A stretch of 64,000 bases of DNA from positions 992,001 to 1,056,000 of the forward strand of contig OY761144.1 of the NCBI GenBank assembly GCA_963664365.1, written 5' to 3'. Each line of letters starts with the position of its first letter. Positions within the stretch are counted from its first letter, which is position 1. Both the position numbers and the translations under genes were made by a program. Under the pieces are notes generated by a model, which ran no database searches, had not been told where the DNA came from, and saw nothing but the letters and a program-made list of their open reading frames with translations. Source of the DNA: VXRN01 sp963664365 (GTDB lineage Bacteria > Chloroflexota > Dehalococcoidia > Lucifugimonadales > UBA1123). Below, piece by piece: positions 50,640 to 59,264 of the stretch.

Positions 50640-51692
50640 GTGCCCACAGTAGCGGCTGACAGGCTCGAAAAGATCGCGGCGGCGCTTCTCGTGGGCTGCG
50701 GAGCGAGCGAGGAAGAGGCGGAGATAATCGCCCGCCACTCGATCGGGGCGAACCTCGCCGGACACGACTCGCACGGCATCATCCAGATTCCGACGTACAT
50801 CGACCGCGTAAAGCGCGGTCACATCGTGCCTGGGGCGCGGTTTGAGATCATCAAAGACACGCCAACTACGACGGTCGTGGACGGTCACTGGGGATTCGGA
50901 TACGTCGTGTCCGAACGGCTGATGAAGATGACAATCGAGAAGGCAGGGCAGAGCGGCGTGGCGGCGGCCACGGTCTTCAGACAGAGCCACGTGGGGCGTG
51001 TAGCGGACTACCCGATCATGGCCGCCGAGAACGATATGATCGGCATGATGACCGCCGACTCCGGGCGTTCGGCAAAGTCGGTCGTGCCGTTCGGAGGCCG
51101 GGAGCCGCGGCTGGGTACTAATCCGATCTGCATCGCGATGCCGTCCAATCTCGAAGGGCCGATGTTCATAGACATGGCTACCAGCGCGGTTGCCGCTGGC
51201 AAGCTGGCCGTGGCCGTGGCGAGAGGGTCAGAAGTCCCCGAGGGATGGATACTCGACAAGGACGGCAACCCCTCCACCGATCCCGCTGACCTGGGCAGCG
51301 GTGGCGCGGTTTTGCCGCTCGGCGGACCGGAGGGTCACAAGGGCTACGGCCTTTCGGTGATGGTGGAGATACTATCCGGCATACTGACGGGTCTTGGCTT
51401 CGGCCACGATCCGTCGGGGCGGCACAACGACGGGTGCTTCATGGCAGCCTTCGACGTGTCAGCGTTCCGGGACGTCGATGAGTTCAAGGCAGAGGTGACC
51501 GAGTTCGCGGAGTACCTCAAGAGCTCGGCGCCGGCGGCGGGGTTCGACGAGGTATTCTATCCTGGAGAGTTGGAGCACCTGCGCAGTCGGAAGCTCCTGG
51601 CAGACGGGATATACGTCGAAGACGCGACATGGGACAAGCTGCGAGAACTGGCCTCAGAGTTCGGCGTGGCGGACAGCCTCTCGATGGAGTAG
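50640..51692 (+). CDS. Malate/L-lactate dehydrogenase family (LDH2) oxidoreductase
   Basis: The start is GTG at 50640 behind AGAGAGGTAGG. The 350-residue product has the LDH2 pattern: early helices with ARHSIGANLAGHDSHGI (catalytic His-Asp-Ser-His), VVDGHWGFGYVVSERLMK, NAD contact region FGGREPRLGTNPI, MATSAVAAGKLAVA and the HKGYGLSVMVEIL segment. These enzymes oxidise 2-hydroxy acids such as ureidoglycolate, malate or sugar acids with NAD(P). The context points to a sugar-acid step. Confidence 0.85.
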   Translation: MPTVAADRLEKIAAALLVGCGASEEEAEIIARHSIGANLAGHDSHGIIQIPTYIDRVKRGHIVPGARFEIIKDTPTTTVVDGHWGFGYVVSERLMKMTIEKAGQSGVAAATVFRQSHVGRVADYPIMAAENDMIGMMTADSGRSAKSVVPFGGREPRLGTNPICIAMPSNLEGPMFIDMATSAVAAGKLAVAVARGSEVPEGWILDKDGNPSTDPADLGSGGAVLPLGGPEGHKGYGLSVMVEILSGILTGLGFGHDPSGRHNDGCFMAAFDVSAFRDVDEFKAEVTEFAEYLKSSAPAAGFDEVFYPGELEHLRSRKLLADGIYVEDATWDKLRELASEFGVADSLSME

Positions 51693-51722
51693 CGGAAGGC
51701 GCGGGCCTTTCATAGGCATGAG

Positions 51723-51751
51723 TTGACACCAAATCAACCCAATGATATAGT
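51723..51751 (+). promoter_or_regulatory. Promoter of the XRE-type regulator gene
   Basis: TTGACA at 51723-51728 and TATAGT at 51746-51751 are 17 bases apart. Transcription would start near 51758, 23 bases before the ATG. Confidence 0.65.
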
Positions 51752-51780
51752 TGTGTAGCCATAGACCTTGAAGGCATGAG

Positions 51781-52209
51781 ATGATCAAGAACGAGCGTCA
51801 GTACCGAATCACTAAGACCCAGGCTAACGGATTCGCGCGGACGATTCAGAGCCTCAGGGAGCAGCCTGAGAACCGCGAGGGTGTACACCCTCTCATAGTC
51901 AAGGCTCAGGAGGAGGCGCTGAGCAGCCAGCTTGCCGAACTTGAGAATGAGATGCGCGAGTATGAATCTCTGAGGTCGGGCGATTTCGAGTTTGACGACC
52001 TTAGTTCGGTTACGCAGATATCCACTGTCCTCATCAAGGCTCGGATCGCGCGCGGGCTGAGCCAGAAGAACCTTGCGGATAAAGTCGGGGTAAAGGAGCA
52101 GCAGATTCAGCGCTACGAGGCCACAGACTACGCCTCGGCGAGCCTGAGTCGGATCAGAGAGGTCGCGTCCGCGCTGGCAGAATCCCCGGCCGAGTACGAC
52201 GCTTCCTGA
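51781..52209 (+). CDS. XRE-family helix-turn-helix protein
   Basis: The 142-residue product has an N-terminal helical region (QANGFARTIQSLREQPENREGVHP and a coiled stretch QLAELENEMREYESL) and a C-terminal HTH (VLIKARIARGLSQKNLADKVGVKEQQIQRYE). The layout is that of HigA/MqsA-like antitoxins or phage-type regulators. No toxin gene is beside it: the original neighbour is hidden by the IS630 insertion that begins 66 bases downstream. It could be an orphan regulator. Confidence 0.75.
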   Translation: MIKNERQYRITKTQANGFARTIQSLREQPENREGVHPLIVKAQEEALSSQLAELENEMREYESLRSGDFEFDDLSSVTQISTVLIKARIARGLSQKNLADKVGVKEQQIQRYEATDYASASLSRIREVASALAESPAEYDAS

Positions 52210-52274
52210 TCCCTCGCGTTAGGCGATGTTGGCCTCTTTGCTGGTGTCCCTCATCCACGTGGGACGAATGACTA

Positions 52275-53481
52275 GTACCGTGTCCACATGTATTTTACAA
52301 ATATAAGAAATTGGTTAGAATTGTGTATGATCCTATTAGGAGGACATACGAAGACATGCCTGCTCTCAAGTACAAGGTGGAGTTGAACGAGTCGGAGCGG
52401 ACACAACTCAAGGAGATAGCGAATCGTGGCGAGACTTCGGCGCGTAAGGTCAAGCGAGCGCTGGTGTTGCTGAAGGCAGATGAAGGTCTGACCGACCGTG
52501 ATATCGCCAGCGGACTATTGATAAGCGCACCCACGGTGGGACGTGTGCGCACGCGGTTTGTGAAGGAGGGACTCGACAGTGCAATCAATGAGCGACCTCG
52601 ACCGGGACAGAAGCGCAAGCTGAGCGGTAAGCAGGAAGCGCACCTTGTAGCTATCACCTGCAGCGCAGCGCCCGAAGGACACACGCGATGGTCTCTCCGG
52701 ATGCTTGCGGGCAAGGTGGTGGAGATGGGGTTCTCTGAGAGCATCTCGCCTGAGACGGTGCGCCGGATACTGAAAAAAACGAACTCAAGCCGTGGCAAAG
52801 GAAGGAGTGGTGCATTCCCAAAGTGAGTGGGGAGTTCGTGGCTCGGATGGAGGACGTGCTCGACCTCTACCAAGAAGACTATGACCCAGACCATCCAGTG
52901 GTCTGTTTCGATGAGACATCCAAGCAGTTGGTCAAGGATGTGAGACCGGCAATTGAGGCGAGGCCCGGACGAGTGGAACGCTATGACACCGAGTATAAGC
53001 GAAACGGCACCCGCAACCTGTTCATGTTCTGCGAACCCAAGGGCGGGTGGAGGCATGTCGAAGTGACCGAGCGTCGCACTGCTGTGGACTTCGCTCATCA
53101 GATGCGCTGGCTGGTTGATGAGGCATACCCTCACGCTGGGGTGGTCAGGCTGGTGCTGGACAATCTCAACACCCACAAGCTCGGATCGCTCTACGAAGCG
53201 TTTGAGCCGTCCGAAGCGCGTCGTATAGCCAAACGCTTGGAGTTTCACTACACCCCGAATCATGGAAGTTGGCTGAACATGGCTGAGATCGAGTTCAGCG
53301 TCTTCAGCAGGCAGTGTCTGAGCTGTCGGATCGGCGATGAAGCAGCACTGAAAAGAGAGGTCTCTGCGCTGGAACGCGAGCGCAACAATGCTGCCGCAGT
53401 CATAGACTGGCGGTTCTCCACCCAGGATGCTCGCACTAAACTCCAACATATCTACCCATCATAATTATGTGGACACACTAC
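52275..53481 (+). mobile_element. IS630-family insertion sequence
   Basis: The 1207-bp element is bounded by imperfect 15-base ends, GTACCGTGTCCACAT on the left and GTAGTGTGTCCACAT read inward on the right, and flanked by TA at 52273-52274 and 53482-53483, the target duplication of the family. It carries one transposase read in two overlapping frames. It has landed in the 3' end of an SDR gene: removing the element and one TA restores the frame as IPELVIRPTWMRDTSKEANI and a stop at 52221-52219. Confidence 0.85.
52356..53464 (+). CDS. IS630 transposase with probable -1 frameshift
   Basis: The first frame (52356-52826) starts MPALKYKVELNESERTQLK and carries the HTH region DRDIASGLLISAPTVGRVRTRF. 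The second frame (to 53464) carries the DDE core: VVCFDETSKQ, VVRLVLDNLNTH and NMAEIEFSVFSRQ with the three acids. A run of seven A at 52773-52779 lets ribosomes slip back by one base, changing LKKTNSSRG into the family-typical KNELKPWQRKEWCIPKVSGE. The element thus seems intact and potentially active. A degraded frame is the alternative reading. Confidence 0.75.
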
Positions 53482-54183
53482 TAGCTCCGGAATGGCGGCG
53501 CGCTGGGGCAGACGCGCTATCAGAGTTATCGCCTCTGCCGCGTCTTCGGCGGCTACCATCTTCTTTCTGGCCTCGGCGGAAGGCGGAATGGGTCGTCCGT
53601 CTAAGATAGGAGTGTCGACTTCGCCGGGAATGACTACGCTGGATCTTATGCCGGTGTTGCGCAACTCGGAGTTCAGGAACTCGGTAAAGTTGTTGACGGC
53701 GGCCTTTGCGGCGCTGTAGCTCATCCCCGCAAGCGGACTCGCGCTGACGCCGGCCATGGATGAGACGTTGATGATCGTCCCCTGTCCGGCTTCGCGCATG
53801 GATGGGACGACGGCCTGGCAGCAGACCACGGAGCCGACGAGGTTGCTTTCATAGACGCTTCTGATGTCTTCAAGCGTGGTCGTCATTAGCATACGGTGGG
53901 GCGAACTGTGGCCCGCGCTGTTGACCAGGACGTCGATTTTGCCGTAACGAGCAAGAATATCCTTCACCATCTTCTCGATGCCGGACTTGTAGGCGACGTC
54001 GATCCCGTAAGCTCTCGCCGTCCCGCCGACTGCGTTAATCTCGTCTCTCACCGCTTCCACTTTGGACGCAGTTCTGCCGACGACGATCACGGTTGCGCCT
54101 TCATTTGCCATCATCAGCGCGGTCGCCCGCCCGATTCCGCTTCCGCCGCCGGTGATGATGCACACCTTGCCTTCAAGTCCCAT
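53452..54183 (-). pseudogene. SDR gene truncated by IS630
   Basis: The ATG at 54183 follows GGAG. The product has TGGGSGIGRATALMMANEG, a VNSAGHSSPH segment and the catalytic YSAAKAAVNNF with Ser in NVSSMAG. It ends IPELVVCPHNYDG, where the last eight residues come from the IS end. The original tail, VIRPTWMRDTSKEAN and more, is separated on the other side of the element (52274-52219). The core with all catalytic residues is retained, so the protein may still work. A neighbouring upstream frame to 54339 looks non-coding. Confidence 0.8.
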
Positions 54184-54233
54184 ATCGTCTGCTCCTCGAT
54201 TTTGTTTGTCTGATTTAGTGGCGCCACATTCTA

Positions 54234-54971
54234 TCATGAAAGCGTCAGTCCGATGCCATGAACGCCGATCAGCCGCCCGATTCCGTACGTGACGGCGGCT
54301 GCGAGTCCTCCGACGGCGAGCATCCGGACCGCGCCCCACGCGGCGTTCAGGCCTGAGCCGGAGGCGACGACCGCTCCTATGGCGGCGAGGGCTACCGCGC
54401 TGAGGACGGCGCTGAGGGTGAAGGCCAGCGGTCCGGCGTCGAACAGGTAGGGCAGAACGGGAACGATCGCGCCCATTACGAAGGCGACGAACGAGCTTGA
54501 GGCCGCGCCGAAGGGCGAACCCATGGAGGTAGGGGACAGTCCCAGGTCTTCCCTGACAATAGTGTCCAGCGCGACATCGGGATCGAGCATGATACGGCGG
54601 GCGACCTCGGATGCTTCGTCGTCCGTCAGTCCCTTCAGCCTGTAAATACGTTCTAGCAGGGCTACGCCATACTCAGGGGAGTCGTTCAGCCGCGCCGACT
54701 CGCGGCGGATTTGGCTCTGGTAAACGTCGCGCTGGCTTCTGACGGATATGTACTCGCCGGTTGCCATTGAGAACGCGCCCGCGAGCAGTCCCGCGATACC
54801 GGCGAAGAGTACGAACTTCGGGTCGTCGACGCCGCCCGCGACTCCCATCACCAAGCTGAAGTTGGAGACCAGGCCGTCGTTGACTCCGAGTACGGCTGCT
54901 CGGAGATTGCCGCCGCCCAGGACGCCCGATTCGAGCAGAGAGTCGGGTCTGCCGTTGCCGTTGTCCTTCAC
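54234..54971 (-). CDS. VIT family iron/manganese transporter-like protein
   Basis: The 245-residue product starts at a GTG that overlaps the endonuclease gene stop (GTGA). It has NLRAAVLGVNDGLVSNFSLVMGVAGG, the MATGEYISVRSQRDVYQ motif and paired helices, then a loop with LGLSPTSMGSPFGAA and a final helix pair. This pattern is that of the vacuolar iron transporter (Ccc1/VIT1) family, which moves Fe(II) or Mn(II) across membranes. It is the second gene of a two-gene unit with endonuclease IV. Confidence 0.8.
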   Translation of the reverse strand: MKDNGNGRPDSLLESGVLGGGNLRAAVLGVNDGLVSNFSLVMGVAGGVDDPKFVLFAGIAGLLAGAFSMATGEYISVRSQRDVYQSQIRRESARLNDSPEYGVALLERIYRLKGLTDDEASEVARRIMLDPDVALDTIVREDLGLSPTSMGSPFGAASSSFVAFVMGAIVPVLPYLFDAGPLAFTLSAVLSAVALAAIGAVVASGSGLNAAWGAVRMLAVGGLAAAVTYGIGRLIGVHGIGLTLS

Positions 54972-55828
54972 TGGGGTTCACCGAATGCGAGACGAGCTCG
55001 AATCTCCTTGAGGCGGTCCACGTTGTCCTTGTCCGGTCCCTTCTTGTCGGGGCCGGGCACCTCCAGAATGAACGGGATATCCTGAAAAGCGGGATGGCTC
55101 ATTATGATCTCGAACCCGGCGGTTCCGATGTGGCCCTCGCCGATGTTCTCGTGCCTATCGACGCCGGAGCCGAGTTCGACCTTGGCATCGTTGGCGTGAA
55201 CGACGACTAGGCGGTCGAGGCCGACGTGCCTGTCGAACTCTTGCATAGCGGCATTGATGCCGTCCGGGTCGGCGAGGTTGTAGCCCGCCGCGAAGCAGTG
55301 CTCCGTATCGAGGCAGACCTTCATCCTGTCGCTGCCGACCTCGGAGATGAGCGCTCCCAACTCCTCGAACGAAGCGCCGACGTGCGCTCCCATGCCCGCG
55401 CTGTTTTCGACGATGAGCCATGGGGCTTCCGGGCTGGATTCGAGAACCTGCCTGAGCGTGTCGGCGGCGGATTCGAGCACCGCGTCGAACCCCTTTCCCT
55501 TGTGGCTGCCCGCGTGGAAGATGACGCCGGCTGCGCCAATCGTGTCCGCCGCCTCCATGTTCTGCGTGAGGCAGTCAGCCGACTTTCCCAACTGGTCGGG
55601 CGATCCGCCGATGTTCACGAGGTAGCTGCCGTGAATGAAGACGGGGGCGATGCCGGTCTCTTCCGACGCCGCGCGGTACTTCAGGACGTCTTCGGGTTTG
55701 AACGCCCTGAACTTCCACGCCCTCGGGGAAGAAGCGAATATCTGGATCGTCTCGGCTCCGAGTTGAGTCGCGCGCTCGAATGCGGTGTGGACGCCGCCGG
55801 CTATGGAAACGTGTGCTCCTATCTTCAC
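54968..55828 (-). CDS. nfo: Endonuclease IV
   Basis: AAGGAG lies 6 bases before the GTG at 55828, giving the canonical start MKIGAHVSIAGG. A longer ORF exists but has no such support. The 286-residue product has zinc-site segments FIHGSYLVNIGG, IFHAGSHKG, LIVENSAGMG, CLDTEHCFAAGY, VVHANDAK and HENIGEGHIG, ending in PFILEVPGPD. It cuts DNA at abasic sites in base excision repair. The gene is complete and close to the family length. Confidence 0.9.
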   Translation of the reverse strand: MKIGAHVSIAGGVHTAFERATQLGAETIQIFASSPRAWKFRAFKPEDVLKYRAASEETGIAPVFIHGSYLVNIGGSPDQLGKSADCLTQNMEAADTIGAAGVIFHAGSHKGKGFDAVLESAADTLRQVLESSPEAPWLIVENSAGMGAHVGASFEELGALISEVGSDRMKVCLDTEHCFAAGYNLADPDGINAAMQEFDRHVGLDRLVVVHANDAKVELGSGVDRHENIGEGHIGTAGFEIIMSHPAFQDIPFILEVPGPDKKGPDKDNVDRLKEIRARLAFGEPQ

Positions 55829-56505
55829 TGGGTTCTCCTTCATGGGGTAGAGGTTGGAGAGCGCCTCCACATTGTAGCCACACCTCGCGGCGTGTTCCAA
55901 CTTCTAAGTCCCATCCTCAGGGCAAACGCAAGCGGGGTAACCACAAGGGTTACCCCTACGTATAGATGAGAAACGTGACCATCGCGCAGAAGACCAGCAC
56001 GGATGATGTGTTGCCACTACGGGCGGGTGGGCGGCGTTATGTGGGTGGACAAAGTTGAGTCGTGTTGTATCAACTTTATTGAGGCGAGAACTTCAGTGGG
56101 CGGAAAAGTTTTTTCAAAAAACCTGCACCATCTGCACCATCTGCACCCGCCAAAGCTGGGAGGCGCTCGGCTTAGCTTTGGGAGAGGGTGCAGATTTGAG
56201 AAATAAAGCTGCACCGCTTCTGCACCTTCCGCACCTGTTGGGGCTGCTTCAGGGATGAGCCGGATGTCTTCGATTGGCAAGGTACTGATGGGCTGTCGAT
56301 AGAGGCAGGGATAGGATAGCGGTTGTTGCGAACGGATGTCAAAGAGTGAGTCGATTGCGTTGCCGCATGGCGCGGGACGTGATAGTGTGGGCGCGTGAAG
56401 CCGTTGCAGGTTTGCAAACCACTCGGCAGTGTTGTAAGGTGGGCGAAGAGCGCATGGGCTCGCAGTTGAACGCGCTGTCGTTCTCATTTGCAAAGCGAGT
56501 CGGAT
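55829..56505. other. Gene-poor stretch with replicon remnant
   Basis: Between the endonuclease gene and the small ORF at 56506 I see no complete gene. A GC-rich AACCACAAGGGTTACCCCTAC stretch stands near 55940-55962. The rest, on the minus strand from about 56300 to 56040, matches the 3' region of the primase element at 8950-9160. The frame EDIRLIPEAAPTGAEGAEAV at about 56270-56211 looks like the end of a primase-like gene, but nothing upstream of it fits. Confidence 0.5.
56123..56235 (-). other. Iteron and hairpin module, copy 2
   Basis: On the minus strand GGTGCGG (56235), GGTGCAG (56226) and GGTGCAG (56215) are followed by inverted CTGCACC (56193-56187), CAAAGCT (56180-56174), AGCTTTG (56157-56151) and GGTGCAG three times (56147, 56138, 56129), then TTTTTTGAAAAAAC. 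Spacings equal those of copy 1 within one base, yet the core is GGTGCAG in place of GCGGCAG, and the inverted copy has changed to match. An active primase gene is absent here. Confidence 0.55.
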
Positions 56506-56643
56506 ATGGGAAGTTTACGACCGTTCTCATTGTCATTGCCCGCTCTTTGCGCGTTGGCGCTTCTGGTCGTCGCGGTGGGCGTGTTACTCATGACTGGGCA
56601 GACAGCCGCCCAGAGCAACACCCACACCAATACCCCCATATGA
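56506..56643 (+). CDS. Possible short exported peptide
   Basis: An ATG at 56506 opens 45 codons that read MGSLRPFSLSLPALCALALL and continue VVAVGVLLMTGQTAAQ, a fair signal peptide, then SNTHTNTPI and a stop. In the +1 frame the sequence continues as PYEDPYCDLIPWDPDCW and a stop, which looks protein-like, so a frameshift at the run of five C (56633-56637) may have broken a longer gene. No good ribosome site. Uncertain. Confidence 0.3.
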   Translation: MGSLRPFSLSLPALCALALLVVAVGVLLMTGQTAAQSNTHTNTPI

Positions 56644-56897
56644 AGACCCATACTGCGATTTGATCCCCTGGGACCCCGATTGCTGGTAATAGAAATGGTA
56701 ATGATGACTACGACAACAATTCCTGATCCCGAACGCTTGAAAAATCGGAGAAATAAACAGGAGAGGTGAGTTGTACACTCAGGCTCGTTCCGTCAACTCC
56801 AATACCCATGCAAGGGCACGGCTGTACTGACCAACCCTGGCTACCCGGTACGGCCTCGGAGTCACGGACGGAAACTGTGTTAGGAGTATGAACACCG

Positions 56898-57473
56898 ATG
56901 AGTGAAGCAAATAAAGCAATAGGTATCGTCCTTTTGCTAATCTTCGGGCCCCCTCTTCTGTTTGTATTTCCGATGATGGTGATTGCATTGGTGGGCACTG
57001 CATTCTCACCCATCGCCGGGATTATCAGCGGGTGGCTTGCGCACAGAAGGGGACTGAACGTGAAGCGATTCACGGTGATCGGAGTTGTTTACTCGATAAT
57101 GTTGGCGGTCCCGTGTCTGTTTCTGGTGTTCGGGTTGCGCGGCTGGAACATGTCCAGACGTCTCATACGTAGAATCTACATCTTTCTGTACGTGGAATGG
57201 TTCGGGATAAACGTTCTTATGTGCTTTGGCACTTTCGTTGCCGGACCGGAGTCTATCCGCATTGCGGCGTTGCTCATTGCCGTGGCATCGGCCGGCGGCT
57301 GGCTCATGTCTATGAGCGCGTTGCAGAGAGTCGAAGTGAGTCCTCTGGCAAAGTGGGGCAGTCCTGGAAAAGGCATTGTCCCTTACGCCGGATACGTCCA
57401 GCCTTTCGCCGGCACGACGTTAATGATTGCTGCGTATCTGCTGATCTACCTACTGGATCGATATATCCTATAA
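56898..57473 (+). CDS. Membrane protein, tandem family copy 1
   Basis: The 191-residue product has about five membrane helices. Shared family features are an N-terminal double helix, GIISGWLAHRRGLNVKRFTVIG, GWNMSRRLIRRIYIFLYV and a C-terminal motif LAKWGSPGKGIVPYAGYVQPFAG. AGGAG lies 11 bases before the ATG, and a five-codon mini ORF (ATGAACACC) starts between the two and overlaps the gene start. The two following genes are paralogues with similar leaders. I do not recognise the family. Confidence 0.5.
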   Translation: MSEANKAIGIVLLLIFGPPLLFVFPMMVIALVGTAFSPIAGIISGWLAHRRGLNVKRFTVIGVVYSIMLAVPCLFLVFGLRGWNMSRRLIRRIYIFLYVEWFGINVLMCFGTFVAGPESIRIAALLIAVASAGGWLMSMSALQRVEVSPLAKWGSPGKGIVPYAGYVQPFAGTTLMIAAYLLIYLLDRYIL

Positions 57474-57751
57474 TGGCGATCTCTGTATTGCTCGCTGCTA
57501 TTGCTGTGGGCCTCAGATGTGGCCCACCACTCCGACAGCTACCCCTTGCCCGGACCCGTATGTACCGTGCTGGTGGAGTCGGAATCGCTAGGGCATGATG
57601 GATTTCGGATCGTGAGCGCCGGTGGGATGCGGGTACTTGGTCGGCTAACCTGCGTTCCATGCCAGTACGCGGCCGTACTGACCAACCCTAACTTGACTTG
57701 GTGTGGCTGCAGATCAGCCGGGGAAGACTACGATAGGAGTATGAGCGGCCT

Positions 57752-58342
57752 ATGGACGAGATGAATCATCCCATAGTCGCTATCTTCTTTTGGCTAGGAA
57801 TCGGCACTCTGTTCTTACTGTTTGCTCCGGCGGTCATGATAGTATTGGGCGGTGTTGTGTTCTCTCCAGTCGCTGGCCTTATCAGTGGTCGTCTTGCGCG
57901 CAGAAGAGGACTGAACCTGAGACGGTACACAGTGGTCGGAGTCGCTTATTCGATAATGTTTGGATTCCCCTGGCTGTGCCTCACTTTCGGTATGCTCGAT
58001 TGGAACATACCTAGATTGCTCATACGAATGCTCTACGTCTTGCTATATGTGGCGTGGATGTGTGCCTGTTTGATGTGGGTCATTTTCTTTTTCTTTGTGA
58101 TAGATGAAGAACCTTCCATCATTCGATTGGTGATAGTATCATTTGGCGCTGGGGCATCGATCATCGGATGGTTCGTGTCTCTACGGATACTAATGAAGAC
58201 AGGTGTGGGCTCTTTGGCGGAATGGGGAAGCCCTGAGGAAGGCATCGTCCCATATACCAGATACCTCCAACCGTTCGCTTGGATAATGTTATCACTCACT
58301 ATGGCTGTAGCAGACTACTTCCTTCCTGTTTATTTGTCATAG
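57752..58342 (+). CDS. Membrane protein, tandem family copy 2
   Basis: The 196-residue product repeats the family layout: LISGRLARRRGLNLRRYTVVGVAYSIMFG, LDWNIPRLLIRMLYVLLYV and LAEWGSPEEGIVPYTRYLQPFAW. About five membrane helices are predicted. AGGAG stands 13 bases before the ATG, and a short ORF starting at that site (ATGAGCGGC) overlaps the start, as in copy 1. The leader holds GTACTGACCAACCCT at 57675-57689, present before all three copies. Function unknown. Confidence 0.5.
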   Translation: MDEMNHPIVAIFFWLGIGTLFLLFAPAVMIVLGGVVFSPVAGLISGRLARRRGLNLRRYTVVGVAYSIMFGFPWLCLTFGMLDWNIPRLLIRMLYVLLYVAWMCACLMWVIFFFFVIDEEPSIIRLVIVSFGAGASIIGWFVSLRILMKTGVGSLAEWGSPEEGIVPYTRYLQPFAWIMLSLTMAVADYFLPVYLS

Positions 58343-58528
58343 ATGAGGCTCTGCCATCGTTGCGCCGGTGTCAGTGTTATTTGGTCTCGGAAAATCGGAT
58401 ATACATTCAGGTTCGTTCGGCCAATCTGAGTTCCAAGTCTGGGCACGGTTGTGCTGACCAATCCTGACTTGGCGTGGCGTGGCGTGGATTCAGATCATCC
58501 AGAAAGTGTAGATAGGAGAGTGGGCGAT

Positions 58529-59068
58529 ATGAACCCGGTACAATACCTAGCTTTAACTGTAGTATTTTGGTCCTTCTTTTTAGCGACATTATTTGATATA
58601 TTTGTAACGAGTGGAGGATTTGTGCTGCCACTAATCATGGGGATAATAAGCGGCTTGATCGCGCACGCAAGAGGTCTGAACGGGATTCGATTCGCGGCGG
58701 TCGGGACCATATACGCGGCAATGCTCGGTTTTCCGTGGCTGTTCTTGACGTTTAGAATACTGGGCTGGAATATACCGAGATTTCTCATACGCGGGATATA
58801 TGTTTTGCCGTTTGGTATCTGGTTCGGTGTCGGAGGGAGTTTTGCTGTTCTTATTCTGAGTGAAGCGGGTTTCTTGGGTATGGCAACGCTTGCAGTAGTC
58901 GTTGGAGTGGGGTTAGTGTCTCTGTCCGTATTGAGAAGAACAGGAGTGGGGCCTTTGTCAGAGTGGGGAAGCGCTGAGGAAGGCATCGTTCCCTATGTCA
59001 GATACATCCAGCCATTCGCGGGCCTGACGATAATCTATCTCGTCGTTCTCGGTGGACGGCTTATGTAG
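58529..59068 (+). CDS. Membrane protein, tandem family copy 3
   Basis: The ATG at 58529 follows AGGAGAG; an in-frame GTG at 58520 is also possible. The 179-residue product has IISGLIAHARGLNGIRFAAVGT, LGWNIPRFLIRGIYVLPFG and LSEWGSAEEGIVPYVRYIQPFAG, matching copies 1 and 2. Five membrane helices are likely. The leader holds GTGCTGACCAATCCT at 58451-58465 and a GGCGT microsatellite. Three tandem copies with diverged cores and constant ends suggest selection for variants, for example in interaction with other molecules. Confidence 0.5.
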   Translation: MNPVQYLALTVVFWSFFLATLFDIFVTSGGFVLPLIMGIISGLIAHARGLNGIRFAAVGTIYAAMLGFPWLFLTFRILGWNIPRFLIRGIYVLPFGIWFGVGGSFAVLILSEAGFLGMATLAVVVGVGLVSLSVLRRTGVGPLSEWGSAEEGIVPYVRYIQPFAGLTIIYLVVLGGRLM

Positions 59069-59264
59069 TAGATTTATTTGGGCCGCCGCGACGCCAAGGC
59101 CTTCTCCGACGCCGACTGACTGGTATTTATTCTAAGATGGACCCTGCTGGTGAGTGTAAGTGAATACCCCAAGTCCTTGGGTCTGCCGATTGCCGCGCGG
59201 GTATGCCTGACCTATAATACGGACAACTTGAGAGGGGGATCGCCCATCGGCGGGGAGTGGAATC

